Shown: positions 1 to 10,189 of the stretch, in pieces
Layout: every line of letters begins with the position of its first letter
How positions within the stretch are numbered: the stretch's first letter is position 1
DNA from: Heloderma charlesbogerti
Taxonomy: Eukaryota; Chordata; Lepidosauria; Squamata; Helodermatidae
Assembly (NCBI GenBank): GCA_026122225.1
Contig: JANEZZ010002246.1
Location: 1-64,000, forward strand
Length of the DNA: 64,000 nucleotides
Direction: 5' to 3'
Made by a program: the position numbers and the translations under genes
The notes under the pieces: generated by a model
The model's input: the letters and a program-made list of their open reading frames with translations, nothing else
The model's database searches: none
What the model was told of the DNA's origin: nothing

Positions 1-430
1 TTTTTTTGAAATTTGATAATTTATTGTGTTTTAAATGGTAAGTTAAGGTAGTAAAGAAAGGATTAGATGTATATATATTTGGGTGAATAAGTGTGTTTGT
101 GTAAGGTTTTATTTTGATTAATGGGTTAGTTAAATAAAGATAAATAATAGAGTATGTATATATTTTATTTTTATTGTTTTGAGTATGTTTTTATGATATT
201 TATTGTAAATTAAATAAAATTAAAATTATAATAGTGGTGATTATTGTTGAACAAAGTCTGTGGAAAGTTTGAATATTAATAATATTTTAAAGAGAAAAAA
301 ATAATAATGAGGAGAGTGTATTTTTTAATGAATTATGGAGGGTATAGAGTACTGGGCAAAGTCTGTATTAAAGTTAATGAGTGGTGTTAAATCAATTCAC
401 AATTCTTGTTTTTGAACTATTAAACTTAAA
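1..430. other. AT-rich block devoid of cytosine
   Basis: The first 251 bases contain no C on the + strand although G is common. Only five C occur before base 390 (252, 258, 352, 357, 363). There is no ORF or recognisable gene. The block abuts the truncated 3' side of an antisense L2 LINE near 431, so it may be an AT-rich retroposon tail inserted there. No family is assigned. Confidence 0.6.
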
Positions 431-434
431 CCAA

Positions 435-1695
435 GCAACTCCTTCAGCACTGGAGTGATGTGATCTCGCCGGCGGCTGCCTGTAATCTGGCGAGCTACCG
501 CATTCTGCACGAGCTGCAGCTTCTGAACTGTCTTCAAGGGTAACCCCACGTAGAGCGCATTACAGTAGTCTAAACGAGAGGAGACCAGGGCATGTACTAC
601 CAATGGGAGCAGATGGTCGGGAAGGCAGGGGCGCAGCCGCCGTATCAGATGGAGTTGGTACAGCGCTGTCCAGCTCACAGCTGACACCTGAGCCCCCATG
701 GACAGCTGGGAGTCCAAAATGACCCCCAGGCTGCGGACCTGGTCTTTCAAGGGTAGCCATACCCCATTCAGCACCGGGTCAACATCTCCCAACCTCCTCT
801 TGTCTTCCACCAAAAGTACCTCGGTCTTGTCAGGGTTCAGCTTCAGCTTATTCCTCCCCATCCAGCCACTCACCGTCTCCAGACATTTGGGCAGGGATTC
901 TATGGCCAACCTTGGTGAAGATTTAAACAAGAGGTAGAGCTGCGTGTCATCCGCATATTGGTGACACCGCACCCCAAACCTCCTGATGATAGCCCCCAGC
1001 GGCTTCACATAGATGTTAAATAGCATCAGGGAGAGGATGGAACCCTGTGGTGCCCCACAAGTGAGCGGCCACGGGTCCGAAACCTCCTCTCCCAGTGCTA
1101 CCCTCTGGTACCTGCTGGAGAGGAAGGACCGGAACCACCGCAATACGGTGTCTCCAATGCCCAACCCCTCCATGCGGTCCAGGAGGATACCGTGGTCAAT
1201 GGTATCAAAAGCTGCGGAAAGGTCGAGGAGAACAAGGAAGGAGCATTCGCCCCTATCCAGAGCCCTCCTCATATCATCCACCAAGGCCGTTTCTGTCCCA
1301 TGCCCAGGCCTGAAGCCTGACTGAAATGGATCGAGATAATCGGTTTCTTCCAAGTGTGCCCTCAACTGCATCGCCACCACCCGCTCAATCACCTTGCCCC
1401 AAAATGGCAGATTCGAGACTGGGCAAAAGTTGTTCAGAACTTGGGGATCCAAGGAGGGCTTCTTTAAGAGTGGTCTTATCACTCCCTCCTTAAGGGAGGC
1501 GTTCACCACTGCCCTGATCCCCTCACCCAATCTCTCTCTGCAGCCCATAATGAGCCAAGATGCGCAAGGATCAAGTAAGCAGGTGGTCGGCCTTACAGAT
1601 GAAAGCACCTTGTCCACTTCATCAGAAGGAAGAAGCTGGAACCAATCCCACAAAACCGGTTTGCCACAGGCCGCCTCTTGCTCACTACAGTGCAC
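435..1695 (-). pseudogene. L2 ORF2 reverse transcriptase part (copy 1)
   Basis: The frame encodes the RT domain used for target-primed reverse transcription. Motifs in order are IRPLLKKPSLDP, NLPFWGKVIERV, QSGFRPGHGTETALV, LLDLSAAFDTIDH (motif A, first catalytic Asp), APQGSILSLMLFNIY (motif B) and HQYADDTQLYL (motif C, YADD). A C-terminal thumb-like part runs to QITGSRRRDHITPVLKELLG and then leaves L2 homology. Upstream continuity with the endonuclease is broken by frameshifts, and pieces in other frames lie at 1593-1862 and 1762-2103. The catalytic Asp residues are still present, but the polypeptide is truncated at both ends. Confidence 0.85.
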
Positions 1696-2066
1696 GGAAT
1701 AACACTCCTGATCTGATCAATTTTATCTGCAAAGTGCCTTGCCAAGGCCTCACAGGAGGCCCTAGAATGCTCCAGCGGTTCCGGAGCCACTGGACCGACC
1801 AGGCTCCGGACCTTGGAACAGCCTCCTGGGACAGCACTCTGTGGACATGATAGAGGCAGCATAATATTCCTTTTTTGCTGCCTTCACCGCCACGTGATAG
1901 GCTGAAGATACAGCTCTAGCCCGTGTCTGATCGTCTTTGGACCGAGACTTCCGCCACCGGCGCTCTAACCATCTCACCTCCTGTTTCAGAGCTTGTAACT
2001 GTGGATTGAACCATGGTGCAGTCCGAGCCCTGTTCAGGGGGAGAGGGCGTTTCGGGGCCACCCAAT

Positions 2067-3149
2067 CTAATGCCCCAGTGATTGCGGCATTCCACCCACC
2101 CACCAGGATCTCGACCGAGTGGCCGTTGGCGTGCTCCAGAGAATCCCAAGCATGCTCAGAAATCCATTCGGATCCGTAAGACGCCTGGGGCGGACCATTT
2201 TAATGGGTCCTCCACCCCTGCGGAGGGGTTGTGGAACCGAGAAGTCCAACATCACCAGATAGTGATCTGACCATGACAAGGGGGTGGTGGATATACCCCT
2301 GACCTCCAGATCACTCCCCACTTCTCCAGAAACAAACACAAGGTCTAGTGCATGACCTGCTACATGGGTGGGCCCAGTTAGAATAGGGTGCAGCTCCCAG
2401 GATGCCATGGTCTCCATAAAGTCCTGAGGTGCCCCCATGAGGACGGCCTCCGAATGTACATTGAAGTCCCCCAACACCAATAAGTTAGAGGACTGCACAC
2501 GCACATCAGAGACCACCTCAGGCACCTCGGCCAGGGAGTCAGTCGTGCAGCGGGATGGACGGTACACGAGCAGAATCCCCAGACTGCCCCTCGGGCCCAA
2601 CCTCCAGTACATGCACTCAGCAACCTTGGTCTCCCGGAGAGGGGATCTGGTGAAAACCAAGGACTCTCTGTAGATAACAGCCACTCCCCCTCCCCGATCC
2701 CCAGCCCTCGGCTGCTGTGCATACGAAAATCCGGCTGGACACATGGCCGCAAGAGCTGGAGCAGCAGCCTCGGCCAGCCAGGTCTCCATAATACATGCCA
2801 GGTCTGCACCCTTGTCCAGGATCATGTCATGGATGAGGGAGGTTTTCTGGGTAACAGACCTGGCATTGCAGAGCAGCAAACGAAGGCCAGAAGATGGGGT
2901 CACGCCTCCCCCAGCCATCCTTTGGCTCTGGACAGGCCCGGAGCAAGGGACAGATATTACGCATCTCTCCCTTGTTCCCCTTACCTGGCATGGCCTGCCC
3001 CTAGCGCCCCGCCAGCGCCTGCCGCCCAGCCTCGGTATAGTCTGGCCCCCAGCACTCCCCCCACTGCCTCCATCAGGTGGACACATGCCCCCTCGCTCCT
3101 GCCTATCAGGCAGGCTACCCACCCCTAAAACACAACAGAATCCCCCCAA
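2067..3149 (-). pseudogene. L2 ORF2 endonuclease part (copy 1)
   Basis: This open stretch of 360 codons carries an apurinic/apyrimidinic-type endonuclease domain that nicks target DNA for LINE insertion. Visible motifs are RLLLCNARSVTQK near the domain start, an ACIMETWL segment, GGGVAVIYRESLVF, LVLGDFNVHSE (catalytic Asn region) and SWSDHYLVMLDF (catalytic Ser-Asp-His end). The first 60 or so codons come from the GC-rich leader and are probably not native. The frame closes by frameshift near 2067-2110, before the linker to the RT. It is a fossil of the LINE and not a host gene. Confidence 0.85.
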
Positions 3150-3412
3150 AATTGAAAAAAAAAAAATTTAAAAATCCCCTTTAAAATACTGCCAGGCAGG
3201 AGTCCACGGTGGTGGTGGTGGTGGTGCTGACAGCAGACACGCCTCTCCCCTGGTGGCGGCAGCTTCTCCTGCAGGCCCCGGCTCTCCTAGGCCACCTCAG
3301 CCAGCCAGCGTATGTCGCCCTTCCAGGAAGGGGCAGGTGGAAGCAGCACAGCTATATATAATTTTATTAGTTTTATAGCTATATATATTATATTAGTTTT
3401 ATAGGTGACTTT

Positions 3413-3605
3413 TTTATTTTTTAGATTACACCATCCATATTGTTTTAGCCTCTGCTGCTTTTACTTTCTTGTTTTATTATTCTGCTTTTGATTTGATTTA
3501 TATGGATTTGGATTTTATCTGAGTTTTTATTGTATGTCTCCCTGAGAGCTATTAGCTGTAGGGTGACTAATAAATCTTCTAAATACTAATAAAATCAATA
3601 ATGGA
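3413..3605 (+). repeat. L2/CR1-like LINE 3' tail fragment
   Basis: A T-rich stretch followed by a 'ccctgagagctattagctgtagg'-type segment and 'taataaat' resembles the 3' UTR ends of the other L2-like fragments in this window. It has no coding content. Assignment is by general pattern only. Confidence 0.35.
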
Positions 3606-4783
3606 TTAATAACAACACTAAATTAATAATAATAATAATAATTTGTAAAATAATTAATCAAAGTTTTGTTCGCATCAGGCTAGGATGGGAGAAACGGGAG
3701 GGCCACGCTTCTCCAGCGTTGACTTCTGATCGTTGGGAGAGTAGATTTCCAAAGCTGAGATTCTAGGAAACTTAATATTCAGCATGGAGACACTCTAGGA
3801 ACAAGAAGCCATCCAGTGAACATTGCATGCCATCGCTTTTCTGTTAGCGTGATCATGGTCCGCTGTAGATATAGGTGAATGGCAAACAATCCATAACGTG
3901 CTGGTTTGCTTTGAATTTTCAGAAGATTTTGCCTCCTTCCTTAGTCAGAAAGGTCAAATGGCGAGATGAAAAGAGCTGTCTCCTTCTGTTGCAGCTGTTA
4001 GGCATATGATGAGAGGGAAGTCTTCATTTAATCTGATGAAGCCACAGAGCTGCAAAAGCGGCAGCAAAAATAGCCTTCAGCAAGCTAAACGTGGGCAATG
4101 AGGCTACACATTTGCTATTACTCTGATCTGCTACTGAAGTTGTCCTCGTGGGAAACGGGACTGATTGGTGGCACACGGAGGACAGGGACAGAGTTGACGG
4201 AGCCAGCAGCCAGAGCAGCCTTGCGGAGGAGCAGCAGCGGGGAAGCTGGCAAACGGCCGTTCAGCTTTAATACAGCAATTCATCTTTATATGACACATTT
4301 TCCCACCTCAGTGACAGCTCCAAGTGGCCTGAGGAGCGGTGAATTATTTCTGCAAGTGATTTAAAAGTAATTTTCTGCCTGGACTTGAGGGCCACTCCTG
4401 TGTTTGGGGGCTTTTATTACAGTGAAGAATCCAGGTCATTATCACATGATATTTTAAAGGCGCAAGCTTTTACATCTAAGGTGCTTAAAATGCCGTAATT
4501 AATGGGAAGCTGTGCCCTGGTATAACGCAGTCAGCATATCTGTGTTCCTTTTTTTCCCGTACACTGGCCACTCCCTGACAATTATTGGATTCCTGCCCCC
4601 CAGTATAAAACCCTTTACATTAATGCTGAAGACAAAAACACTCGGCAGGAATCTCATGTGGGTCTTGAGCACTGCTAAAGTCACTCCCAGAGATTCATGA
4701 CTTTCTTAATGTTTTACTGATTATATTTATACCTCGTGTTCCAACTAAGGCTGGCTCCCAAAGCAGCTTGCAGTTAAAATCCA
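3606..4783. other. Non-repetitive stretch, no gene seen
   Basis: This starts with an AAT-rich low-complexity patch (about 3630-3650), then mixed-composition DNA. The longest open frame (4098-4364, 88 codons) has no recognisable domain and no splice-site context that fits SLC4A11. I see no RNA gene. Confidence 0.5.
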
Positions 4784-4834
4784 CATGGAGTTATGGTACG
4801 ATCAAGGTAATGTTGATTGTACCATAACTCCATG
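4784..4834. repeat. Near-perfect 22 bp inverted repeat
   Basis: Arms at 4784-4805 and 4813-4834 are complementary at all but one position and flank a 7-nt loop (ggtaatg). The inner 'GGAGTTATGGTAC' and 'GTACCATAACTCC' are exact complements. It could be a tiny MITE remnant. Confidence 0.75.
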
Positions 4835-4889
4835 AGGGCAGGGGGCAGTTTCTTATAGCCCCCAGTGCTTGGGGAGCACAGTCTTGGAA

Positions 4890-5170
4890 CCAAGCTGTCT
4901 TCATTTTGGCGCTGTTTTTCAGCTCGTTCAAACGCCAAGTGTTCATTTCTGTGCATATTTCTCAAAAGCTCACTTTTCCCCCATTAACTAAAGCATGAAA
5001 ATGTGAATTTTTTGAAAATTCACATTTCAAAGTGCACTTAAAAAAAAATGTGTTTTTCAAATGCAAATTTGCTATCATTTCTCAGAAAAAAAAACCATTC
5101 AGGATTGCAAATGGGACATGTTCGCATGGTTTGCGAACAGAAACAAAATTCTTGTATATCCCTGTTCAGG
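4890..5170. repeat. Fragment of 'TGTGCATTTT' interspersed family
   Basis: It contains the alternating 'aaaatgtgaatttt' and 'tttgcgaacagaaac' wording also found at 10190-10630, 44472-44800, 53830-54220 and 60912-61325, and ends at 'tatatccctgttc'. The 60912-61325 member has 14-bp terminal inverted repeats and an 8-bp duplication, so this fragment is probably a decayed member of the same hAT-like non-autonomous family. Confidence 0.5.
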
Positions 5171-5228
5171 ATACACTACTCCAATGTGCCCTCCAGATGT
5201 GTTGAGACCGCAACTTCAGATGTGTTGG

Positions 5229-5805
5229 TGTCAGGAGCGCCCTAGCGGCCTCTTTCAGTAGACTCCAATAGCCAACTCAAGACACAGATGAAAGGATTCT
5301 TTTCAAGGCTTTAATCTTTTTACAACTTAATGACTTAAGTGATTAAGTTACTAAGTTATTAAGTTAAGCATCTTTCAGATGCTAATCACCAGCGACTAAG
5401 CAAGGAACAGCAGAGTGGCCAATGCTCCGAGTAGGCAATTGATCCCCGTTGGAAGGAGAGAGTCACTTGAAGACCCTGAACTTATGGGCTAGGGAGAGAT
5501 CCTCCCTCTTTCCCTTGGGTCCACAGGAGGCAGCCATTGCTTGCACGCCAAACGGGCGCTACACCTCCTTTCCGCCCCCTCCATCGCTCGTCACTTCCTG
5601 CGTCTATGTCGAGCGTCTAGCAAGCCCCCCTCTTGCACTCTCTCACTGCCAGGGTCACTATCTATCTCAGGAATGCCGGCAAGAGGAATCTCTGCCAGCT
5701 GCTGTGCCTGTGAGGGATGAGCGGGCTCCTCTCCCACGGATTGCTGATCCTCCTCAGAATCAGAAGTGCTCTGGGGCTCCCTCGGCTCAGTTTCCACCCC
5801 TGACA
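5229..5805 (-). mobile_element. Solo LTR C with 5-bp duplication GTTGG
   Basis: On the minus strand it begins TGTCAGGGGTGG and ends GCGCTCCTGACA, so TGTCAGG and CCTGACA form terminal inverted repeats. The 5 bases on both sides are GTTGG (5224-5228 and 5806-5810). It is homologous to the LTRs at 19867-20405 and 21396-21924. No internal retroelement sequence adjoins it, so it is a solo LTR left by recombination. It carries the LTR reading frame (5591-5804) with one stop before the basic tail. Confidence 0.9.
5461..5804 (-). pseudogene. In-LTR reading frame (copy C), one stop
   Basis: The frame starts at the second LTR base and is open to a TGA after DARHRRRK near 5591. Beyond that the same register continues with a degraded version of the basic tail (ERRCSARLACK). 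The acidic part (SDSEEDQQSVGEEPAHP) is nearly identical to the copy at 19868-20188. It is probably the C-terminal end of a retrotransposon polyprotein. Function is unknown. Confidence 0.65.
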
Positions 5806-6300
5806 GTTGGACTACAACTGGCTGGGGATGATTGGAGTTGTAGTCCAACACATCTGGAGGGCACCAGGTTGGGGGAAGACTGCTCTATTCCATTCCCCCT
5901 CCATCCTGATTTTCCATTCTACTACTTCTGAATTCTGAATTTAGCTTTCATTGGTAGACCTCCTCCATGACTCAGCCTAATCCCCTTTTAAAGGCATAAA
6001 CCACATCCTGTGGCAGCAAGTTTACTAATTATACAGTATGCGAAGTACTTTATCAGAGCGTGTGTATGTGCTTGCACGCGCACGAGATTAGAAGGAACCT
6101 GTCCCTGAGTCATTGACTGAGGACCAAGCAAAGGGTGCCTTGCCTGGATGAGGTTTGTTTGTTTGTTTGTTTATTTATTTATTTATTAAATTTATTAATC
6201 GCCCATCTGACTGGTCACCCAGCCACTCTGGGCGATGTACAACCCACCATAAAACAATTTAAAACAATAAAATTTTACCTTTTTTTTTTTTTTAAATACC

Positions 6301-6642
6301 CTAACCCACCCCAAATGCCTGCCTGAACAACCACGTTTTTAATGCACGACGGAAGCTCATTAAAGAGGGGGCATGACGGAGTTCCCTAGGGAGGGAGTTC
6401 CACAGAGTGGGGGCCACCACAGAGAAGGCCCTCTCCCTCGTCCCCACCAGTCTAGCTGTCCTGGCTGATGGGACAGAGAGAAGGCCATCTGAGGCTGATC
6501 TTGTTAAGCGGCCTGTCTGGTGTTGCTGGAGGTGCTCCTTAAGATAGGCTGGGCCGGAACCATATAGGGTTTTAAAGGTCAAAACCAACACCTTGAATTT
6601 GGCCCGGAAAACAACTGGTAACCAGTGCAACTCCTTCAGCAC
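6301..6642 (-). pseudogene. L2 ORF2 C-terminal region (copy 2)
   Basis: This frame continues the LINE protein to its natural end. LKELHWLPVVFRAKFKVLVLTFK and ERAFSVVAPTLWNSLPRELR with RALKTWLFRQAF are the usual last segment of L2-clade ORF2. The stop is followed by the 3' UTR. A frameshift separates it from the thumb at 6678-7004. Confidence 0.85.
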
Positions 6643-6958
6643 TGGAATGATGTGATCTCGCCGGCGGCTGCCTGTAATCAGGCGAGCCGCCGCGTTCTAT
6701 ACCAGCTGCAGCTTCCGAACGTGTTCAAGGTTAACCCCACGTAGAGCGCATTACAGTAGTCTAAACGAGAGGAGACCAGGGCATGTACTACCGATGGGAG
6801 CAGATGGTCGGGAAGGAAGGGGCGCAGCCGCCGTATCAGATGGAGTTGATACAGCGCTGTCCGGCTCACAGCTGACACCTGAGCCTCCATGGACAGCTGG
6901 GAGTCCAAAATGACCCCCAGGCTGCGGACCTGGTCTTTCAAGGGTAGCCGTACCCCAT

Positions 6959-8827
6959 TCAACACCAGGTCAACATCCCCCAGCCTCCTCTTGTCTCCCA
7001 CCAAAAGTACCTTGGTCTTGTCAGGTACTTATTCAGCTTATTCCTCCCCATCCGGCCACTCACCATCTCCAGACATTTGGACAGGGATTCTACGGCCAAC
7101 CTTGGTGAAGATTTGAATGAGAGGTAGAGCTGCGTGTCATCCGCATATTGATGACACTGCACCCCAAACCTCCTGATGATAGCCCCCAGCGGCTTCACAT
7201 AGATGTTAAATAGCATCGGGGAGAGGATGGAACCCTGTGGCACCCCACAAGTAAGTGGCCACGGGTCCGAAACCTCCTCTCCCAGTGCTACCCTCTGGTA
7301 CCTGCCAGAGAGGAAGGACCGGAACCACCGTAATACAGTGTCTCCAATGCCCAACCCCTCCAGGCGGTCCAGGAGGATACCGTGGTCAACGGTATCAAAA
7401 GCCGCTGAGAGGTCGAGGAGAACAAGGAAGGAGCATTCACCCCTATCCAGAGCCCTCCTCATATCATCCACCAAGGTGACCAAGGCCGTTTCTGTCCCAT
7501 GCCCAGGCCTGAAGCCCGACTGAAATGGGTCTAGATAATCAGTTTCTTCCAAGTGTGCCTTCAACTGCACCGCCACCACCCACTCAATCACCTTGCCCAA
7601 AAATGGCAGATTTGAGACTGGGTGAAAGTTGTTCAGAACTTGAGGATCCAAGGAGGGCTTCTTTAAGAGCGGTCTTATCACTGCCTCCTTGAGGGCTGAT
7701 GGCATCACTCCCTCCTCAAGGGAGGCATTCACCACCGCCTTGATCCCCTCACCCAGTCTCTCTCTGCAGCTCATAATGAGCCAAGATGGGCAAGGATCAA
7801 GTAAGCAGGTGGTCGGCCTTACAGATGAAAGCACCTTGTCCACTTCATCAGGAGGAAGAAGCTGGAACTGATCCCACAAAACCGGTTTGCCACAGGCCGC
7901 CTCTTGCTCACTAACTGTATCCACAGCGTGCAGAGTAACACACCTAATCTGATCAATTTTATCTGCAAAGTGCCTTGCCAAGGCCTCACAGGAGGCCTTA
8001 GAATGCTCCAGTGGTTCCAGAGCCACAGGACCGACCAGGCTCCGGACCACTTGGAACAGCCTCCTGGGGCAGCACTCTGCAGACGCGATGGAGGCAGCAT
8101 AATATTCCTTTTTTGCTGCCTTCACCGCCACGTGATAGGCTGAAGATACAGCTCTAGCCCGTGTCTGATCGTCTTTGGACCGAGACTTCCGCCACCGGCG
8201 CTCTAGCCGTCTCACCTCCTGTTTCAGAGCTCGTAACCGCGGATTGAACCATGGTGCAGTCCGAGCCCTGTTCAGGGGGAGAGGGCGTTTCGGAGCCACC
8301 CGATCTAATGCCCCAGTGATTGCAGCATTCCACCCACCCACCAGGGTCTCGACCGAGTGGCCGTTGGCATGCCCCAGAGAATCCCCAAGCGCGTTCAGGA
8401 ATCCATTTGGATCCATAAGACGCCTGGGGCGGACCATTTTAATGGGTCCTCCACCCCTGCGGAGGGGTTGTGGAACCGAGAAGTCCAACATCACCAGATA
8501 GTGATCTGACCATGACAAGGGGGTGGTGGATATACCCCTGACCTCCAGATCACTCCCCGCTTCTCCCCAGATGGTACACGAGCAGAATCCCCAGACTGCC
8601 CTTCGGGCCCAACCTCCAGTACATGCACTCAGCAACCTTGGTCTCCCGGAGAGGGGGTCTGGTGAAGACCAAGGACTCTCGGTAGATAACAGCCACTCCC
8701 CCTCCCCGATCCCCAGCCCTCGGCTGCTGTGCATACGAAAATCCAGCTGGACACATGGCTGCAAGGGTTGGAGCAGCAGCCTCGGCCAGCCAGGTCTCCG
8801 TAATACATGCCAGGTCTGCACCCTCAT
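6959..8827 (-). pseudogene. L2 ORF2 linker and reverse transcriptase (copy 2)
   Basis: This is the longest open frame in the window, 622 codons. Its first 80 or so codons are an out-of-frame read of the endonuclease. After the deletion it picks up the native frame at AGSDLEVRGI and SWSDHYLVMLDF, then the linker, then RT with LLDLSAAFDTVDH (motif A), GVPQGSILSPMLFNIY (motif B) and HQYADDTQLYLSF (motif C). A frameshift near 7025 moves the thumb to another frame (6678-7004). All RT catalytic Asp residues are present, so this is a fairly young copy. Confidence 0.88.
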
Positions 8828-9176
8828 CCAGGATCATGTCATGGATGAGGGAAGTTTTCTGGGTAACAGACCTGGCATTGCAGAGCAGCAAACGAAGGCC
8901 AGAAGATGGGGTCACGCCTCCCCCAGCCATCCTTTGGCTCTGGACAGGCCCGGAGCAAGGGACAGATATTACGCATCTCTCCCTTGTTCCCCTTACCTGG
9001 CATGGCCTGCCCCTAGCGCTCCGCCAGCACCTGCTGCCCAGCCTCGGTATGTTCTGGCCCCCAGCGCTCCCCCCATTGCCTCCATCAGGTGGACACATAC
9101 CCCCTCGCTCCCGCCTATCAGGCAGGCTACCCACCCCTAAAAACACAACAAAATCCCCCCCAACAAAATAAAACAA
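8550..9176 (-). pseudogene. L2 ORF2 endonuclease N-terminal part (copy 2)
   Basis: The frame holds the start of the endonuclease domain (RLLLCNARSVTQK, CITETWLAEA, GGGVAVIYRES, then LGILLVY). It stops making sense at the deletion junction near 8568, where the GDFN-containing segment should follow. The loss of this catalytic segment would abolish endonuclease activity. Confidence 0.85.
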
Positions 9177-9208
9177 ACAAACAAAACAATTAAAATCCCC
9201 TTAAAAAT

Positions 9209-9602
9209 GCCAGGCAGGAGTCCACAGGGAAGGCCTGGTGGCGGTGGCGGCGGCAGCAGGCCCAGCAGCAGCAAGCACGCCTGGTGGTGGTGGTGGTGGT
9301 GGTGGTGGCGGCGGCGGCGGCGGCAGCTTCTCCTGCAGGCCCTGGCTCTCCCAGGCCACCTCAGCCAGCCAGCTTATGTAGCCCCTCCAGGGAGGGGCAG
9401 GTGGAGCAGCACAGCTGGCTCGGTACCTGGGGGCCTGGTCCTGCAGGGACTGGCGGTCTGCCAGGCAGAAGTCCACAGGGAAGGCCTGGTGGTGGTAGCA
9501 GCAGCGGCAGCAGCAGGCCCAGCAGCGGCAGCAGCAGGCCCAGCGGCGGCAAGCACGCCTCTTCCCCAGTGGTGGTGGCTTCTCCTGCAGGCCCTGGTTT
9601 GA
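9209..9602 (-). repeat. Tandem 5' monomers of the L2, GGY-rich
   Basis: 'gccaggcagragtccacag' starts at both 9209 and 9460, giving a 251-bp period. The second unit is partial (to about 9602). Each unit holds GGT/GGC or AGC triplet runs (9284-9324 and 9486-9555) and 'cttctcctgcaggccctgg'. Copy 1 has a single unit (3190-3352). The arrangement resembles promoter monomers at the 5' end of some LINEs. Confidence 0.7.
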
Positions 9603-10189
9603 GGTGATGTGGCACAAATTCATTTGTAGCACAACTTGTCCTGCCTGTAGCATGAGGACGTTTTTTTCCTGGTCCAAATAACGTTGCTCTTTTCTGTATC
9701 GCTCTGTGTTCTGATGACATTTTGGCAGGACAGTGAATTACGTCAGCATTTCATCATTCAGAATTGTTGCCTCAAGCAGAAGTGCTTGCTCCACCAGGAA
9801 AATGTTGCGCGTGCTCTGTCTGATAATTCATTCAGGCTTTTTGGCTCAAGTAGCTGTGTGCACTTTCTCTTTGGAAGTTGTTTTCCCGGTCTCTTAAGGC
9901 ACCTGCGTCCCCTTGTCCCCCAGCCGAGCTCCTAACCTGACCTTCCTAGTGACATCCTGGCTGGGGTAGGCCAACTGTTTGGGGAAGTGGTGTTAGTGAA
10001 GAGAGCCTGTGTTTACTCAGAGCCCTGAGTCCACTGGTAGTGTCATGGATTGTTCTTGTTTTATTAAACAGCAGATAAGGGTTAGATCAAATTTAACCAA
10101 ACACTTCCCACAATATGCTTGTAACAGTATCACAAAGGCATTTGGGAAATGCTGCATTGAATAGGGACAGACTGAACATCGTCTCACTG
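9603..10189. other. No gene seen
   Basis: This is mixed-composition DNA between the L2 and the next interspersed repeat. I see no exon, RNA gene or recognised transposon. Confidence 0.4.

Larger units (their letters stand above)
431..3352 (-). mobile_element. L2-clade LINE, copy 1, antisense, 3' truncated
   Basis: This is a non-LTR retrotransposon reading right to left. From its 5' end it has a GC-rich leader with GGT repeats (3190-3352), an endonuclease-coding part (about 2200-2930), a linker, and a reverse transcriptase part (about 435-1695). It is close to identical over long stretches to the copy at 6134-9602, which defines its limits. Homology stops near 431, before the C-terminal region and 3' UTR, and gives way to C-poor AT-rich DNA. 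Relative to copy 2 it lacks 27 bp and 9 bp in frame inside the RT region. Several frameshifts between 1600 and 2110 make it non-functional. The RT wording (LSAAFDTIDH, YADDTQLYL) fits the L2 clade better than CR1. Confidence 0.9.
5173..5885. mobile_element. Palindromic MITE split by an LTR
   Basis: 'ccctccagatgtgttgg' on the left and 'gttggactacaactg ... ccaacacatctggaggg' on the right are the two parts of a palindromic element seen many times in this window (for example 19272-19375 and 38840-38958). The LTR at 5229-5805 lies between them and has duplicated GTTGG, so the MITE was there first. Confidence 0.75.
6134..9602 (-). mobile_element. L2-clade LINE, copy 2, antisense, near full length
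   Basis: Reading right to left, this copy has a 5' region with a 251-bp tandem monomer (9209-9602), an endonuclease part (8550-8990), RT (about 7020-8400), a C-terminal region (6301-6642), and a 3' UTR ending in ATTT/GTTT repeats (6155-6300). It keeps the 3' end that copy 1 lacks. A deletion at about 8568 removed some 225 bp of endonuclease present in copy 1 (2329-2553), and frameshifts lie near 7025 and 6650-6700. It cannot be autonomous. Confidence 0.9.

Noticed and set aside
4098..4364. 88-codon frame as a possible upstream SLC4A11 exon
   Set aside because: There is no similarity to the cytosolic domain and no acceptor and donor pair with the required phase.
397..8827. Functional reverse transcriptase gene
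   Set aside because: Both L2 copies have frameshifts, deletions or truncation. The long open stretches are pieces of dead LINEs.
9201..9720. Several overlapping frames rich in Gly, Ala or Pro runs
   Set aside because: They are translations of GGY/AGC triplet repeats in the L2 5' region, open in many frames at once.
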